Source: Alentia gelatinosa (Eukaryota > Annelida > Polychaeta > Phyllodocida > Polynoidae). From it: a stretch of DNA of 64,000 nucleotides. The stretch lies in contig OX465590.1 of assembly GCA_950022655.1 (NCBI GenBank), positions 43,979,718 to 44,043,717 on the forward strand. The letters are read 5' to 3'. Under the pieces are notes generated by a model. It saw only the letters and a program-made list of their open reading frames with translations, was not told where the DNA came from and did no database searches. Below are positions 1 through 11,075 of the stretch, in pieces; within the stretch, counting starts at the first letter, position 1; the number at the start of each line of letters is the position of its first letter. Both the position numbers and the translations under genes were made by a program.

Positions 1-262
1 TGAGGGTTAGGATAATAACCGTGACATACAGTCACACCATGTAAAGTCTATGGAGATTTATATGAGGGTAGGATATTAACCATGGCATACAGTCACACCA
101 TGTTAAGTCTATGGAGGTTTATATGAGGGGTAGGATAATAACCGTGGCATACAGTCACACCATCTTAAGTCATTGGTGATATATTTGAGGGGTAGGATAA
201 TAACTGTGGCATACAGTCACACCATGTTAAGTTTATGGAGATTCATATGAGGGGTAGGATAA
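1..262 (+). repeat. Tandem 60-63 bp array of TTATC-2 arms
   Basis: About four copies of a 60-63 bp unit contain 'ggggtaggataataacc', 'ggcatacagtcacacc' and 'atgttaagtctatgg'. The unit is one arm of the short-TIR element found complete at 4729-4856. The array is interrupted by a foldback at 266-378 and resumes at 546-677. No coding potential. Confidence 0.85.
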
Positions 263-265
263 TAT

Positions 266-378
266 AGAAAGACGTAGATAGTGTGTCTGAATGGAATCTG
301 TTCAGAGATATTTTGGTCAGAAATACTCACCGAATTCGAAGAACAGATGCAATTCAGACACACTCACTATGTCTTTTC
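266..378. repeat. Foldback element FB-1, copy 1
   Basis: Inverted arms 'tagtgtgtctgaatgg' (left) and 'attcagacacactca' (right) enclose a smaller stem around 'cgaattcg'. Other copies are at 15243-15392, 40444-40545 (left arm lost) and 46586-46725. It sits inside the tandem array, which resumes on the far side, so it is younger than the array. Confidence 0.75.
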
Positions 379-545
379 ATTAATATACCTAGAAATCACT
401 AAGAATGCCATTCTACAACTCACTAAATAGTAGAATGAGTGGTCACGTGGTACGGAGGGTAGTATGATACACATTACGCCATAATGTTGACGAATGATAT
501 CATTACTACTAGGGCGTATACATGAGACATTCGTACACCGGTATA

Positions 546-677
546 TGATAATAACCGTGGCATATAGTGACACCATGTTAAATCTATGGAGATATATATG
601 AGGGGTAGATAATAACCGTGGCATACAGTCACACCATGTTAAGTCTATAGAGATACGTATGAGGGATAGGATAATAA
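546..677 (+). repeat. Continuation of the 60-bp TTATC-2 arm array
   Basis: Two further copies of the unit seen at 1-262 ('ataaccgtggcatacag', 'gttaagtctatag'). This shows the array was split by the 263-545 segment, which holds FB-1 and about 165 bp of unassigned sequence. Confidence 0.8.
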
Positions 678-818
678 TTGAGCATGTGGCCCACGCTGGA
701 TAATATGACCTACGCGTCAACTACTTGGAACATCACTGGTGAGTCATGTAAGTCCTCCGGTGTTGATCAGCAGGTAAAGTTCACCGCACACCAGATCGGA
801 TCAGTCACAATCTCGTCT

Positions 819-1105
819 ATGGCCTGGCGTCCATCTACTACATAGAAATCTAGACCTACCGATATGGCACCGATACAGAAAGCAAATAACGGAGACATAT
901 CGCGAAGGTGCAAAATTGGCGACATAAGTCTAGACACACCAATCCACCACGCATCATAAGGGTGGTGTTTTTTGTGCCTAATCGCAGAAACGTGGTCAAC
1001 TGCCCCGATATTAGGTAACCTTCCGACGTGATTTTGATTTTTTTATCGGGAGGTGCATCGTAGACCATATCGGAGCCATATCGTAGTAGGTGGACGCTGG
1101 GCCTA
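819..1105. mobile_element. TIR-A non-autonomous element, complete copy
   Basis: Termini 'ggcctggcgtccatctacta' and 'gtagtaggtggacgctgggc' are inverted repeats of about 22 bp around about 290 bp of non-coding sequence. A conserved inner block reads 'cgtggtcaactgcc' then 'atcgggaggtgcatcgta'. Related copies: 10625-10766 (right half), 19429-19532 (left half), 37317-37412 (fragment) and 39704-39988. The size and lack of an ORF fit a MITE-like DNA element. Confidence 0.75.
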
Positions 1106-1317
1106 AGTGGTCACCGATTAATTTAGCGAAAATTGCGCAATAACACCACCACCCACCAAATCAGTGGAGGATCAAAATATTTCCATCAGTATGCACATGT
1201 GAAACGCATTGGAAAAAACACGGTATCCACTCCACCCTCACGGATTATGTGTCACTGACGTGGAGTCAGCGACCACCACTGGCAGTCTTTTTGGGTCTCA
1301 CAAAAAATCAGTGTCAT

Positions 1318-1463
1318 TTTGGACAGCCAATGGAAACGTGCTTTATGCATCTGCAGGCGGCGTACTAGACTGGCTCCAGTCTCTGCATCCTATGGCTACC
1401 CTCCTCGCTGGGATACAGGCTCCAGTCTCTGTATCCTATGCCTTCCCTCCTCGCTGGGATACA
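1318..1463 (+). repeat. 46-bp tandem duplication next to a 'ccaatggaaac' fragment
   Basis: Two near-identical 46-bp units begin 'ggctccagtctctg' at 1372 and 1418. Just upstream, 'ccaatggaaacgtgcttta' resembles the element fragment at 16018-16122. Both strands stay open here for up to 128 codons, but no family is recognised and I do not call a gene. 1106-1790 otherwise shows nothing identifiable. Confidence 0.6.
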
Positions 1464-1794
1464 GGGACTGATACAATCGGTAATGGTGTTGGATTTCTGG
1501 CACTGCTTAGCTCCAGTGTTCCCAACACTCTCCACACAGATATTCTGGCTACTGGTCAGGATATCTGTCAGGAGATCGGTACTCTCTCCCTTTGATCTCA
1601 ATTGGGTCACAGTCAGGAACAGGCGAAATCTATTGCTATGACAACACAGGCGGCCAGAGAACTGGAGGAGGAGGGGTAGGAGAGGTGTAGGGTTACAGGG
1701 AGCGACTGGGGGGACTTCTACAGGAGGTTCTGTCGCTAGAGGACAAGTCTTTGATTCATGGGCCAGACAGAATAGGATACATACTATAGTTTAC

Positions 1795-2135
1795 TATATA
1801 CCCATGCCGTTTCGCCATATAACCGTTCCGCCATATAACCGTTTCGCCATATAACCGTTTCACCATATAACGTAAAAATACTGTACGGACCACTGGTCCA
1901 TACAGGATTATACTGACTACCTTGCCATACTATTTAATTAAAATATTGGTTGTTAAGCTAAATGAAATTAATCTTTTTTTTTAATTTCGGGTATATAGTA
2001 AATATAAAACGACATACCATGCTTGTACAAGCCACACAACTCGATAATAATTTACGGTTCGTACGTTCCGTACGAACCGTGAAATATTATCTCATTTTGT
2101 AGCTTGTACAGCAGGGGGAGGACGTTCTATATAAG
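1795..2135. repeat. Foldback element FB-2, copy 1
   Basis: Starts 'tatatacccatgccg' and ends 'ttctatataag'. Inside are four 17-bp tandem units ('ccgtttcgccatataa', 1807-1872) and then a long hairpin with arms 'catgcttgtacaagcc' and 'tagcttgtacagca'. The hairpin tip is 'cggttcgtacg' facing 'cgtacgaaccg' (2053-2080). Copies: 20829-20965 (hairpin) and 42012-42352 (nearly whole). Confidence 0.75.
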
Positions 2136-2217
2136 AATTTAATTCTGATTAAGTCTAATCATTTAATGAATGTTCATAATCAAAGACTTGAGCAAGTCTA
2201 GCGGCGTACATGATCTG

Positions 2218-2218
<1 letters not shown>

Positions 2219-2286
<68 letters not shown>
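2219..2286. repeat. (TA)n microsatellite
   Basis: An uninterrupted TA dinucleotide run of about 68 bp (about 34 units), able to extrude as a cruciform. Spurious poly-Tyr-Ile reading frames on both strands come only from this run. Confidence 0.97.
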
Positions 2287-2287
<1 letters not shown>

Positions 2288-2694
2288 GGGCAGGGTGTAA
2301 TACGATACCGTAATCAGATACTAATCGATACCAGTGTACGTCACATAAATCTAGTGAGTCTAAATACAACAATTCTAAAGGTCACTATCGTCCACTTGTC
2401 GATAAACTACATTTGACACCTTCAACGAATATATCATCCCACTCACAAGTGTGTAAATATCTATTCCTATTAGCAGACCCTCATATGTCGGAAAATATCT
2501 CATCCAAAGTGGTTCAGATATTGTGTGACATTCGGGATTTGTATGGAATGAATAATGGGAAAACTGAAATGCATGAAGTGAACGCATATTGACATATAGG
2601 CTGCACTCAGCAAGCTTGATATTTATCCCACCTCAACCTTAACATGATACTATACGCCTATGCTCAAAATACTACCCGCTGCTAGGGGTGCAGT

Positions 2695-2843
2695 AGAGGG
2701 AAACTATGTTCTGGTGGGAATAAGTCAAAGTTATTCGGTAAGGCTTGGAAAAATTACTCCCCGCGGTTACGCCTTGCGCAGTAATTTTGCGAGCCTTACC
2801 TCAAAACCTTGACTTATTTCCACCGGTATGTGGTTTCCCTATT
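2695..2843. repeat. Foldback element FB-3, copy 1
   Basis: Outer arms 'agagggaaacta' and 'tggtttccct', inner arms 'gtaaggcttggaaaaatt' and 'aattttgcgagccttacc', with apex 'ccgcggttacgccttgcg'. A second copy lies at 60068-60215, and a terminal fragment is fused to a TTATC-3 element near 36940. 2287-2694 shows nothing recognisable. Confidence 0.75.
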
Positions 2844-3057
2844 CCTATATACCTTCAATTGTCGGCTAATATCGATAAAAACCGATCGTCTCTGAACTTC
2901 ATCCTGGGCAGTAAACGTCAACCTGGGCATTAAACGCAGCAGCGTTAGGTAATCATAGGTTGTTCGTTCATAGGTATATAGGAATATAAATAATGTTCGC
3001 GCCCACTGTTACAGCGGGCCGCAGTGAATGGCAGTGGCTTTTCGTGGAGCAGAAGGG

Positions 3058-3317
3058 TTAATAAAACTGGTTTTTAAACGAGTAAAAGGTATATAGTAAT
3101 AAGAAAACGTAGTGACTGAGCCTGTAAAGTGTCTGTACTCGGTCATTTAATGAAAAAATACGGCCCGATGCCGCAGGCCGGATGGCCGTATTTGTTCATC
3201 AAATGACCTCGAACGGCCACCTATACTGGCTCAGTAACCACGTTTTCTCATATCACTGTACGGCGGCAGACATACGGGTAGAGGGACGATAGAATAACGT
3301 GGGACCAGTTTTATTAA
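3058..3317. repeat. Nested foldback: 14-bp outer IR around FB-4
   Basis: A perfect outer inverted repeat (TTAATAAAACTGGT at 3058, its complement at 3304) encloses FB-4 (3094-3258). FB-4 arms are 'gaaaacgtagtgactgagcc' and 'ggctcagtaaccacgttttc', and its tip is 'aatacggcc' facing 'ggccgtatt'. A second FB-4 copy is at 38518-38690. Confidence 0.75.
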
Positions 3318-3673
3318 GTTCTATACTCAAAATATGACCTTTAGCTAGATTATATGTCAAGAATGAACAGGGTAAAAGCTAGAATAATGGAACCTAATAG
3401 TGCTAGAGGCACAGGAAATCTAAACCTACTGCGCGACAACTTTATCCCCTCAAAGAACTCGGTGGAGAACAAAGAAGGAAAATACCCTTCTCCTCGAGTA
3501 ATCAATTCCTGAAGAGGAAAACACTTGCTTTGCGATTTAGTAAAATTGCCAATCGGATACATCCCGATGCAGAAGGCAGAGGGATATATCTGGGAGCTGT
3601 TTCAAAACCATAGGCTTAACCCACGTTTTGAAACAGGTCCCAGGTCATCAATTTTAGCGAGTATTTCGACATA

Positions 3674-3978
3674 TTATCGTAAAACTGGGTGAGTTTTAAT
3701 CTTGGCCACCGTATGCCACGACTAGAGTTTGGCATAGTGACTTCACGAGGCAAAGGCGAGTGAAGTCCGGAAACAAAGCTCCAGGAGTGGAATGCGGTGG
3801 CCAAGATTAAAACGAATCAGGTTTTGATTTTATCCTACCCCATCTCCTCAATTTTGGAATATTTCATGATAACAATTCTGTATGCCACTAGTGGCACATG
3901 TAATTCCGTATGCCAGTCAGCATGGCATACAGAAACTCAATGTTAAGCCTATGGGATTTTATATTAGGGGTAGGATAA
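3674..3978 (+). mobile_element. TTATC-1 two-module element, copy 1
   Basis: Module 1 is a long hairpin beginning 'ttatcgtaaaactgg'. Its arms are 'ttttaatcttggccaccg' and 'ggccaagattaaaacg' and its apex carries GACTTCA and TGAAGTC around a GGC-like core. Module 2 is a short-TIR segment from 'ttatcctacccc' to 'aggggtaggataa', with internal 'gttaagcctatggg'. Other copies: 21274-21580, 50786-51092, 56449-56853, 61327-61604 and 62897-63172 (reverse). Confidence 0.85.
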
Positions 3979-4068
3979 GAAGACAGCTTGTTTTTGTACT
4001 ATCTTATATCTTCAAATGGCGAACTTGTAGTTTGTTGACATATATACATTTGTGATACTCAATATCAC

Positions 4069-4441
4069 TGCACGAAAACCATCATTTTACATATGAATGC
4101 GCCGGGTGTATTTTGCGTCTACAAGGTCGTCTTAATCCCCGTGTGTATACACCTCATCTGTGGGCGTATATATAAGCGTCCAGTGAACAGGGCTTCACTG
4201 AGAGCGGGCGGGGGGAGGTGGATTCCTACTGAGGACGCCTGTATTTCTACCAAGACAAAGGGGCGGGAGGGGGCGGGGGCAGAGGGTATTTTCTCTCACA
4301 TACGCCGGGTGTGAAATACAGCCAAGACGTGTCTGTCGTATATAAGGCCTGGGCGTATATCAATGAAAACAAGTCAATATTCAGCCAATACATGCACTTC
4401 CGTGATGGCGTATATATGAATAAAACGGTGGTTTTCGTGCA
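4069..4441. repeat. Foldback element FB-5, copy 1
   Basis: Terminal inverted repeats 'tgcacgaaaaccatc' and 'gtggttttcgtgca'. Internal landmarks are 'tgtatacacctcatct', 'gtcaatattcagcc' and 'atacatgcactt'. Copies at 23862-24134 and 30228-30478 and a fragment at 33083-33128. A G-rich run (4205-4280) distinguishes this copy. Confidence 0.75.
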
Positions 4442-4728
4442 AAACATTTTATGACGGTGATTTCTCATGGTAAATGAGATTATTATGACTGATTATGAAT
4501 AATTCATAAAAAACATTCAAGAAACATATTTTGAAGTAAATGATAATTCGACCTCATTATGGACAGGACTATTTTTCTGGAATCTCCTGCATGGGATTCT
4601 GACATGCCGGAATCTCAGGGTAGCTTATTCCAGGTGCCCTATACATTTCCTATGGAGACTCTGTAATATGTGAGTGATAATATCAGGAAACATCACGAAG
4701 TTTGCTATGATTTTTTATATGGCATGAG

Positions 4729-4856
4729 TTTATCCTACCCTGTTACATGTTTTTAAGTTCATATGTCACCAGTGGCATATAAATATTTCATGCCATAACA
4801 GTGGCATACAGTTACACCATGTTAAGTCTATGGAGATTTATATGGGGGTAGGATAA
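4729..4856. mobile_element. TTATC-2 short-TIR element, complete copy
   Basis: Begins 'ttatcctaccctg' and ends 'gggggtaggataa', 128 bp, with internal 'gtggcatacagttacacc' and 'gttaagtctatggag'. It is the source sequence of the 1-262 array. A fragment of another TTATC element with 'ctaactcgagttcag' follows at 4868-4920. 4442-4728 shows nothing recognisable. Confidence 0.8.
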
Positions 4857-5224
4857 TTGACCAGGCTAACTCGAGTTCAGTTTAGAAATTATCCTACCCC
4901 GTCTCTACGACTCAATATTATTAGGAAATATGCGAAATCCATTTACGAATGCGTATATGGCCATTTTAGTTTTAGTCAGAATTTTTGCTCTGCAGCCGGA
5001 ACTATTTACACCGGTGAATAATTCCTGATCGCGGATTGGTCAATTTTTTATTTCTCTAGGTACATAAAAATCAATTTATGTCATGGCGTGCCTCATAAAT
5101 TTGGGATATGTTAATCCTATGGCGTTTTTTAGTTAATGCGGGCATATAATCGCTTTCTATAGCCGTTTTAAGTCTCACACATAAGGCTGGTAACATGATA
5201 GGTTCATCTAGAACTTAAGTCGGT

Positions 5225-5900
5225 TTTTAAATGAGTTTGAAGTGGAATCCACGCGATGGGATTCACGTACCTCACAGGGAGGTTGCCTGAGACAAATCTC
5301 GCTGAGATTCGGTACACTGTAAGGTGTGATTCACACGAGGGATTTTTGTACCTTACAGGGTGTTTGTCTGAGACAAATCTCGCTGAGATTCTGTACACTG
5401 TAAAGTGTGATTCACACGAGGGATTTTTGTACCTTACAGGGTGTTTGTCTGAGACAAATCTCGCTGAGATTCTGTACACTGTAAAGTGTGATTCACACGA
5501 GGGGATTTTTGTACCTTACAGGGTGTTTGTCTAAGACAAATCTCGCTGAGATTCTGTACACTGTAAAGTGTGATTCACACGAGGGATTTTAGTACCTTAC
5601 AGGGTGTTTGTCCGAGACAAAACCGGCTGAGATTCTGTACACTGTAAAGTGAGATTCACACGATGGGAATTTTGTACCTCACAGGGTGTTTGTCAGAGAC
5701 AATTCCTGCTGAGATTCTGTACACTGTAAAGTGTGATTCACACGAGGGATTTTTGTACCTTACAGGGTGTTTGTCTGAGATAAAACCGGCTAAGATCCTG
5801 TACACTGTAAAGTGGGATTCACACGGTTGGATTCATGTTCCTCACAAGGTGTTTGTCTGAGACAAATCCTGCTGAGATTCTGTGCTCAAATCTCTTTGTC
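5225..5900 (+). repeat. 81-bp satellite (SAT-81), about 8 units
   Basis: 'attctgtacactg' recurs with spacings of 81 or 82 bp (5391, 5472, 5554, 5635, 5717, 5798). Units carry 'gattcacacgaggg', 'taccttacagggtgtttg' and 'gacaaatctcgctgag'. Because 81 is a multiple of three, long frames stay open on both strands with 27-residue periodic translations; I treat these as artefacts. Related diverged arrays fill 17341-17880, 18000-18475 and 51672-51975. Confidence 0.9.
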
Positions 5901-6371
5901 TAAATTGCAGGGTCCCTGAGACATGCTATTTACCCCTAAAAAGGAAAATAATCTCATAAGACTTTGAATCCTGTGAGGTACATGAATCCCACTGTGTTAA
6001 ATACTCTTTACAAGCAAAAGTATCTCAAGAGACTTTGAACCCTACATATATAGCACTGGTAGTTAAGGTAAGGAGGCTTAATGCAGCATCATTGTGCAGT
6101 TTATAAAGACACACGATATATAACCCCAATAGTCATGATAGCTTGAACATTAATCCTTCACATGTGGACAGCTATCCACGCTTCCCCTCATTCACGCCGC
6201 CAGGTGTCTCCCCACACACAACACGAACAGTGAACAAACTGCTTCCGCTTCCGCCCCCACACCGTCTCGTCTCGCGGTAATCACGTTTAATCGTCGCGGG
6301 TCGCGTTTGAGGTGTGACTGAGCACGTTCTCGTCACTGCGTGATTCTCCGAGATTCTACGTGATTCTCCGA

Positions 6372-6384
6372 GATTGCCGCCATC
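6372..6384 (-). promoter_or_regulatory. YY1-like AAGATGGCGGC motif in a GC-rich island
   Basis: The minus strand reads AAGATGGCGGC, the YY1 consensus type, in a unique GC-rich stretch (6170-6400) with many CpGs. The same ATG would open only 16 codons before a stop, so no gene is called. It might be a relict promoter. Confidence 0.25.
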
Positions 6385-6407
6385 TTTCTTCACCGTGAGC
6401 GTTTCAC

Positions 6408-7218
6408 ATGAAGCATGCTGAGCTCGTAAACAATGCCCTGCATGTCTAAAAATAGACATAAGTCATGCTGAGCCCGTAAACAATGCCCTGCGTGTCTAAA
6501 AATAGACATGAAGCACGCTTACCATGTAAACAATGCCCTGCGTGTCTAAAAATAGATGAGAAGCACACTTAGCGCATAATCAATGCCTTGTGTGTCTAAA
6601 AATAGATGTGAAGCATACTGAGCATGTAAATAATGCCCTGCATGTCTAAAAATAGACATGAAGCATGCTGAGCATGTAAATAATGCCCTGCGTGTCTAAA
6701 AATAGACATGAAGCATGCTGAGCTCATAAGCAATAACCTGCATGTCTAAACAGAGGCCTGAAATACGCCGAGCATGTAAACAATGCCCTGCATGTCTAAA
6801 ATAGGCATGAAGCATGCTGAGCATGTAAACAATGCCCTGTGTGTCTAAAAATAGACATAAAGCATGTTGAGCTCGTAAAAAATGCTCTGTGTGTCTAAAA
6901 ATAGATGTGAAGTATGCTGAACACGTAAACAACGCCCTATGTGTCTAAAAATAGATGTGAAGTGACCTGAGCATGTAAACAATGCCCTACGTGTCTAAAA
7001 ATAGGCCTGAAACATGCCGAGCATGTAAACAAAGCTCTGTATGTCTAGAAATAGCCATAAGCACGCTGAGCATGTAAACGATGCCCTGCATGTCTAAAAT
7101 TAGACATAAAGCACGCTGAACACGTAAACAACACCCTGCGTGTCTAGAAATTGTCGTGAAGCACACTTACCATGTAAACAAACGCCCTGTGTGTCTCTGC
7201 ATCTAAAAGTAGACGCGA
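6408..7218 (+). repeat. 50-bp satellite, about 16 units
   Basis: 'tgtctaaaaatagac' repeats exactly every 50 bp at first (6443, 6493, 6543, 6593), with 'gctgagcatgtaaaca' and 'atgccctg' in each unit. Units diverge toward 7200. No family recognised. Confidence 0.9.
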
Positions 7219-7291
7219 GCTACTTCCACGCACGCTGCGGAGCATGCATGCTGGTAGTGTTCCCACCTCACCCCTCATATTGTACAAGAAC

Positions 7292-7458
7292 TATATATTA
7301 TAGAGAAACAGGCTTACTGTCTCCGTACGGATAAAATACGCGGTAAAATCGGCGATCATATGAACCGATGCCGGAGGCAGAGGTTCATCTAATTGCCGAT
7401 TTTACCAAGTATTTTATCCGTACGGAGACAGTCAGCCTGTTTCTCTATTATTATATAC
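7292..7458. repeat. Foldback element FB-6, copy 1
   Basis: A very long stem: the left arm contains 'gagaaacaggcttactgtc', 'tccgtacggataaaatac' and 'ggtaaaatcggc', and each is mirrored in the right arm. The apex is 'gaaccgatgccggaggcaga' followed by 'ggttc', a GCC-GGA-GGC core. Copies: 56883-57010 and, in part, 59430-59590. Confidence 0.85.
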
Positions 7459-7635
7459 CTTAAAATATCCAATTTTTAACCTTGCTTCTGGGGGAGTTTT
7501 TGGATTTTGCCGCCGTACATGCCCCGTACGCCACATACATACCCCGTACGTCACCTAGGTGTCGTATGGATATAAATATGACATTGGTAGCAGCGGGCAG
7601 TATGTGTGGGTCATACGGCCATAGGTATATAATAA
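7459..7635 (+). repeat. Single copy of the 96-bp repeat family
   Basis: Contains 'ccccgtacgtcacctaggt', 'ggatataaata' and 'ggtatataataa', plus a leader 'tatccaatttttaac'. The same leader and four tandem units occur at 59590-60067, also next to an FB-6 copy, so both loci derive from one FB-6 plus repeat unit. Confidence 0.8.
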
Positions 7636-7729
7636 CATTATATACTGGCGTACGAATGTCTCACCTATACGCACTAGCAATATAAATTCAGTTAACACAG
7701 AAAATTACCTGTAGAGTGAATATAACCCA

Positions 7730-7850
7730 AACCCCAAGGAGACATTGGTATCAGTTCATCATTGATGAATGAGGGTGGAACTATAAGAGAATAAGTTTTA
7801 TCCAGTCATTTTCTGTAACCCACTTGCACCCAGTCAATTTGCCATTTCTA
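7730..7850. repeat. Dispersed repeat shared with 45150-45330 (inverted)
   Basis: 'acccacttgcacccagtca' and 'tttgccatttct' recur at 45180-45300 as the reverse complement, and both copies carry a run around 'tcatcattgatgaatga'. Only two copies seen. Not coding. Confidence 0.5.
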
Positions 7851-7989
7851 CAACTGCCTGACTAGGATCCAAATACAAATGGGTCAATGGGGTATCAAGT
7901 GTCTAGTGATTGGTCATGGTCAGCTGGGCATGCCTCATAGACACTAAGACACTGGCCCTCTGCATCTTTCCCAATGTCACTGTGTTAGC

Positions 7990-9868
7990 ATGCAGATGGT
8001 GAAAGGTTAGGCTTTTGCAGCAAGCTCAAAGTCTCAGTGACCCCTCTAAACTTTATCCAGGGTATCTGAGAATGTGGTCCAGACTTGACAAGCTGAAAGT
8101 CTATGTGACCACTCCAACCTTTAGGCAGCATATTTTAGGTGTGGCCCATACTGAAGGCGCACAAAGCCTTTGTGACCACTCTAACCTTTAGGCTGTTGTA
8201 TATGAGAATGTGGTCCAGGCTTGACAAGCTCAAAGCCTATGTGACCACTCTAACCTTTAGGCAGCATATTTTAGGTGTGGCCCATGCTCAACAAGTGTTA
8301 AGCTTTTGTGACCACTCTAACCTTTAGGCTGTTGTATATGAGAATGTGGTCCAGACTTGACAAGCTCAAAGCCTATGTGACCACTCTAACCTTTAGGCAG
8401 CATATTTTAGGTGTGGCCCATGCTCAACAAGCACAAAGCCTTTGTGACCACTCTAAGCTTTAGGCTGTGTATATGAGAATGTGGTCCAGACTTGACAAGC
8501 TCAAAGCCTATGTGACCACTCTAACCATTAGGCAGCATATTTTAGGTGTGGCCCATACTGAACGCACACAAAGCCTTTGTGACCACTCTAACCTTTAGGC
8601 TGTGTATATGAGCATGTGGCCCATGCTTAGCAAGCTCAAAGTCTATGTGGCCATTGTAACCTTTAGGCAGCATATTTTAGGTGTGGCCCATGCTCAACAA
8701 GCATTAAACCTTTGTGACCACTCTAACCTTTAGGCTGTGTATATGAGCATGTGGCCCACGCTTAGCAAGCTCAAAGTCTATGTGGCCACACTAACCTTTA
8801 GGCTGTGTATATGAGCGTGTGGCCCACACTTAGCAAGCTCAAAGGCTATGTGGCCACTGTAACCTTTAGGCAATGTATCTTGGTATGTGGCCTACACTAA
8901 GTAAGAGTATATGAGTGTGTGGCCCATGCCCAACAAGCTCAAAGTCTATGTGGCCACACTAACCTTGATGCAGGGTATCTGAGCATGTGGCCCATGCTTA
9001 TCAAGCTCAAAGTCTATGTGGCCACTGTAACCTTTGGGCAAGGTATCTGGGTGTGTGGCCCACACTAAGCAAGCTCAATGTCTATGTGACCATTCTAACA
9101 TTTAGGCAGTGTATATATGTGTGTGGCCCATGCTCAACCAGCTCAAAGTCCATGGGACCATTGTAACCTTGCTGCAGGGTACCTGAGCGTGTGGTCCATA
9201 CTCGACCAGCTCAAAGTCTATGTGACCACTCTAACATTTAGGCAGAGTATATATGAGCATGTGGCCCATGCTTAACAAGCTCAAAGTCTATTTGGCCAAT
9301 GTAACATTGATGCAGGGTATGTGAGCTTGTACCCATGGTCAACAAGCTCAAAGTCTAGGTGACCACTCTAACCTTTAGGCAGCGTATTTTAGCATGTGGC
9401 CCACGCTCAACAAGCTGAAAGTCTATGTGACTACTCTAACCTTTAGGCAGCGTATATATTACTGTGTGACTACTCTAACCTTTGGGCAGTATATTTTAGC
9501 ATGGACCCCATACTCAACAAGCTCAAAGTCTATGTTACCACTCTGACCTTTAGGCGGCGTATTTTAGCATGTGGCCCATGCTCAACATACTCAAAGTCGA
9601 TGTGACCACTTTAACCTTGGTGTAGGGTATATGAGCATGTGGTCCATATTCAACAAGCTCAAAGTCTATGTGACTACTCAAACCAGTGTAGGTACAGGGG
9701 TACGGGTGGTGTGGTGGTAGTTAGGCAGCGTATATATGCCTGTGTGACTACACTAACCTTTGGGCAGTATATTTTAGCATGGACCCCATACTCAACAAGC
9801 TCAAAGTCTATATTACTACTGTAACCTTGATGCAGGGTATGTGAACTTGTGGCCCGCGCTCAACAACT
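7990..9868 (+). repeat. 68-bp satellite, about 27 units
   Basis: 'gaccactctaacctttagg' recurs every 68-69 bp (for example 8173, 8242, 8310, 8379). Units also contain 'gtggcccatgctcaacaagc' and 'aaagtctatgtg'. Homogeneous between 8.0 and 8.8 kb and increasingly diverged to 9.87 kb, with a G-rich insertion near 9690. No open frame of note. Confidence 0.92.
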
Positions 9869-10299
9869 CGAGGCAGTCGCCGGTAGCAGCATAATTCTGA
9901 TTGAGTCGTGTTTATGTAACACGTTTATCGCAGGCTTAAACTATTCCGTAGGCGTAATTTGTTTTAGTTGACATAGCCCAGTCCCACCGAATGTTTATAA
10001 TTAATGAGTTTCTTACCAGTCTTCTTCTGCACTGAAAAGATGAAACATGTCCTTTAACTAATCCGGAATTTGGAACAGGCTGCTTTAACTAGAACAGCGA
10101 CTAAAATGCAAAACGGATTGCCAGGTAGGATATCAGAGGTAATGTAACCGACTGTCCTTTCATCAATTGAGAGCCTCCACTAAGGTTGAGTACGATTTTA
10201 TGTAACATCCCCCACAGGGCCGCCCTTTAGGAGACCTCGAAGGTGAAGTGAGCTATGGATGTGTTTCAAGCCGGGCACCCACCTACACCGATTGTCTAT
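9869..10299. other. Unannotated unique sequence
   Basis: About 430 bp between the satellite and the nested elements. I see no repeat family, RNA gene or convincing ORF. Confidence 0.6.
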
Positions 10300-10885
10300 G
10301 ACAAATTATTATCCATCATATACAAAGTCCTCTTTGAGAATATATGGGGACTCAGTAAAGGCGGGCGTCCACCAACCACGACAAGGCTACGACAAGCGCT
10401 GTCAAGAAAGTTCCAATTGGCGCTTGTTGCAACCTTGTCGTAAGAAGGGGGGTTTTACGCCAGCATTGTCGGGGCGTGTCGGGAAGTGCACGCTCCACAA
10501 AAGATTTCCTATCTAGACCTTTGTGACACGCTCCGAACATGCCATGACACTCCACAACAAGAGTCCAGTCATGAGAAAGTCGTAGCCTTGTTGGACGGCT
10601 GCCGACAAAATTCCAATCGTGGCCTTTTTTATCGGTGTCTAATCAGAGAGACGTGGTCAACTGCCCCGATATTAGGTTACCTTCTGACGCGATTTTGATT
10701 TTTTATCGGGAGGTGCATCGTAGACCATATCGGAGCCATATCGTAGTAGGTGGACGCCGGGCCTAACTGTGGTGTGCGGATTCATATTTGTGGTATACGG
10801 CCTCAAAACCATGGTATACGGGAAAACTAGTCCCTTTGGGCTATAGAGCAAAGAAATAATCCCTATTGTTATACCTTTTAACATG
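10300..10885. repeat. FB-8 copy split by a TIR-B/TIR-A insertion
   Basis: 10300-10357 ('attatccatcatatac', 'gggactcagtaaa') and 10766-10885 ('tgtggtatacggcctc', 'aaccatggtatacg') are the two ends of the repeat seen uninterrupted at 45990-46240. About 37 bp of the original is missing at the junction. Confidence 0.8.
10356..10765. mobile_element. Chimeric element: TIR-B left half joined to TIR-A right half
   Basis: 10356-10624 follows TIR-B ('gggcgtccaccaaccacga', 'ccttgtcgtaag', 'cggctgccgacaa'). From about 10625 it switches to the TIR-A right half ('cgtggtcaactgcc', 'atcgggaggtgcatcgta', 'ggtggacgccgggccta'). Both ends are intact, so the hybrid still has matching GGCGTCCACC-type termini. Confidence 0.8.
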
Positions 10886-10899
10886 GCGATAACTGGGTT

Positions 10900-11075
10900 A
10901 GATTTATTGGAGAATATGGTAATAAATACAACAAACGATGGTTTTGTGAACAGGTGGCTCTGTAAACCACTCTAGGTTCACGTCGTGATACACTTGCTAG
11001 CGCTCGTGTATTACTACTCGTCAACCCCTCATGGTTTACGGCCGCCTGTCCACAAAACCATTATTGTCTATTTGA
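10900..11075. repeat. FB-8 associated hairpin
   Basis: Arms 'acaaacgatggttttgtg' and 'cacaaaaccattattgt', inner 'taaaccactct' facing 'catggtttacgg', with apex 'gtgtattactactcgtcaac'. The same hairpin follows FB-8 at 46255-46410. 11080-11200 is a TIR-C fragment ('ttcaaatcgtggacatggg'). Confidence 0.7.

Noticed and set aside
5204..5860. 27-residue periodic proteins on both strands of SAT-81
   Set aside because: Satellite with an 81-bp period. Both strands open, with no signal peptide or splice context.
6366..6384. Short minus-strand gene starting at ATGGCGGC
   Set aside because: A stop follows after 16 codons and no splice donor of quality is visible. Kept only as a weak motif.
8000..9868. 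Regularly spaced repeats that could suggest a CRISPR array
   Set aside because: Unit interiors are also repeated with no unique spacers. It is a eukaryotic satellite.
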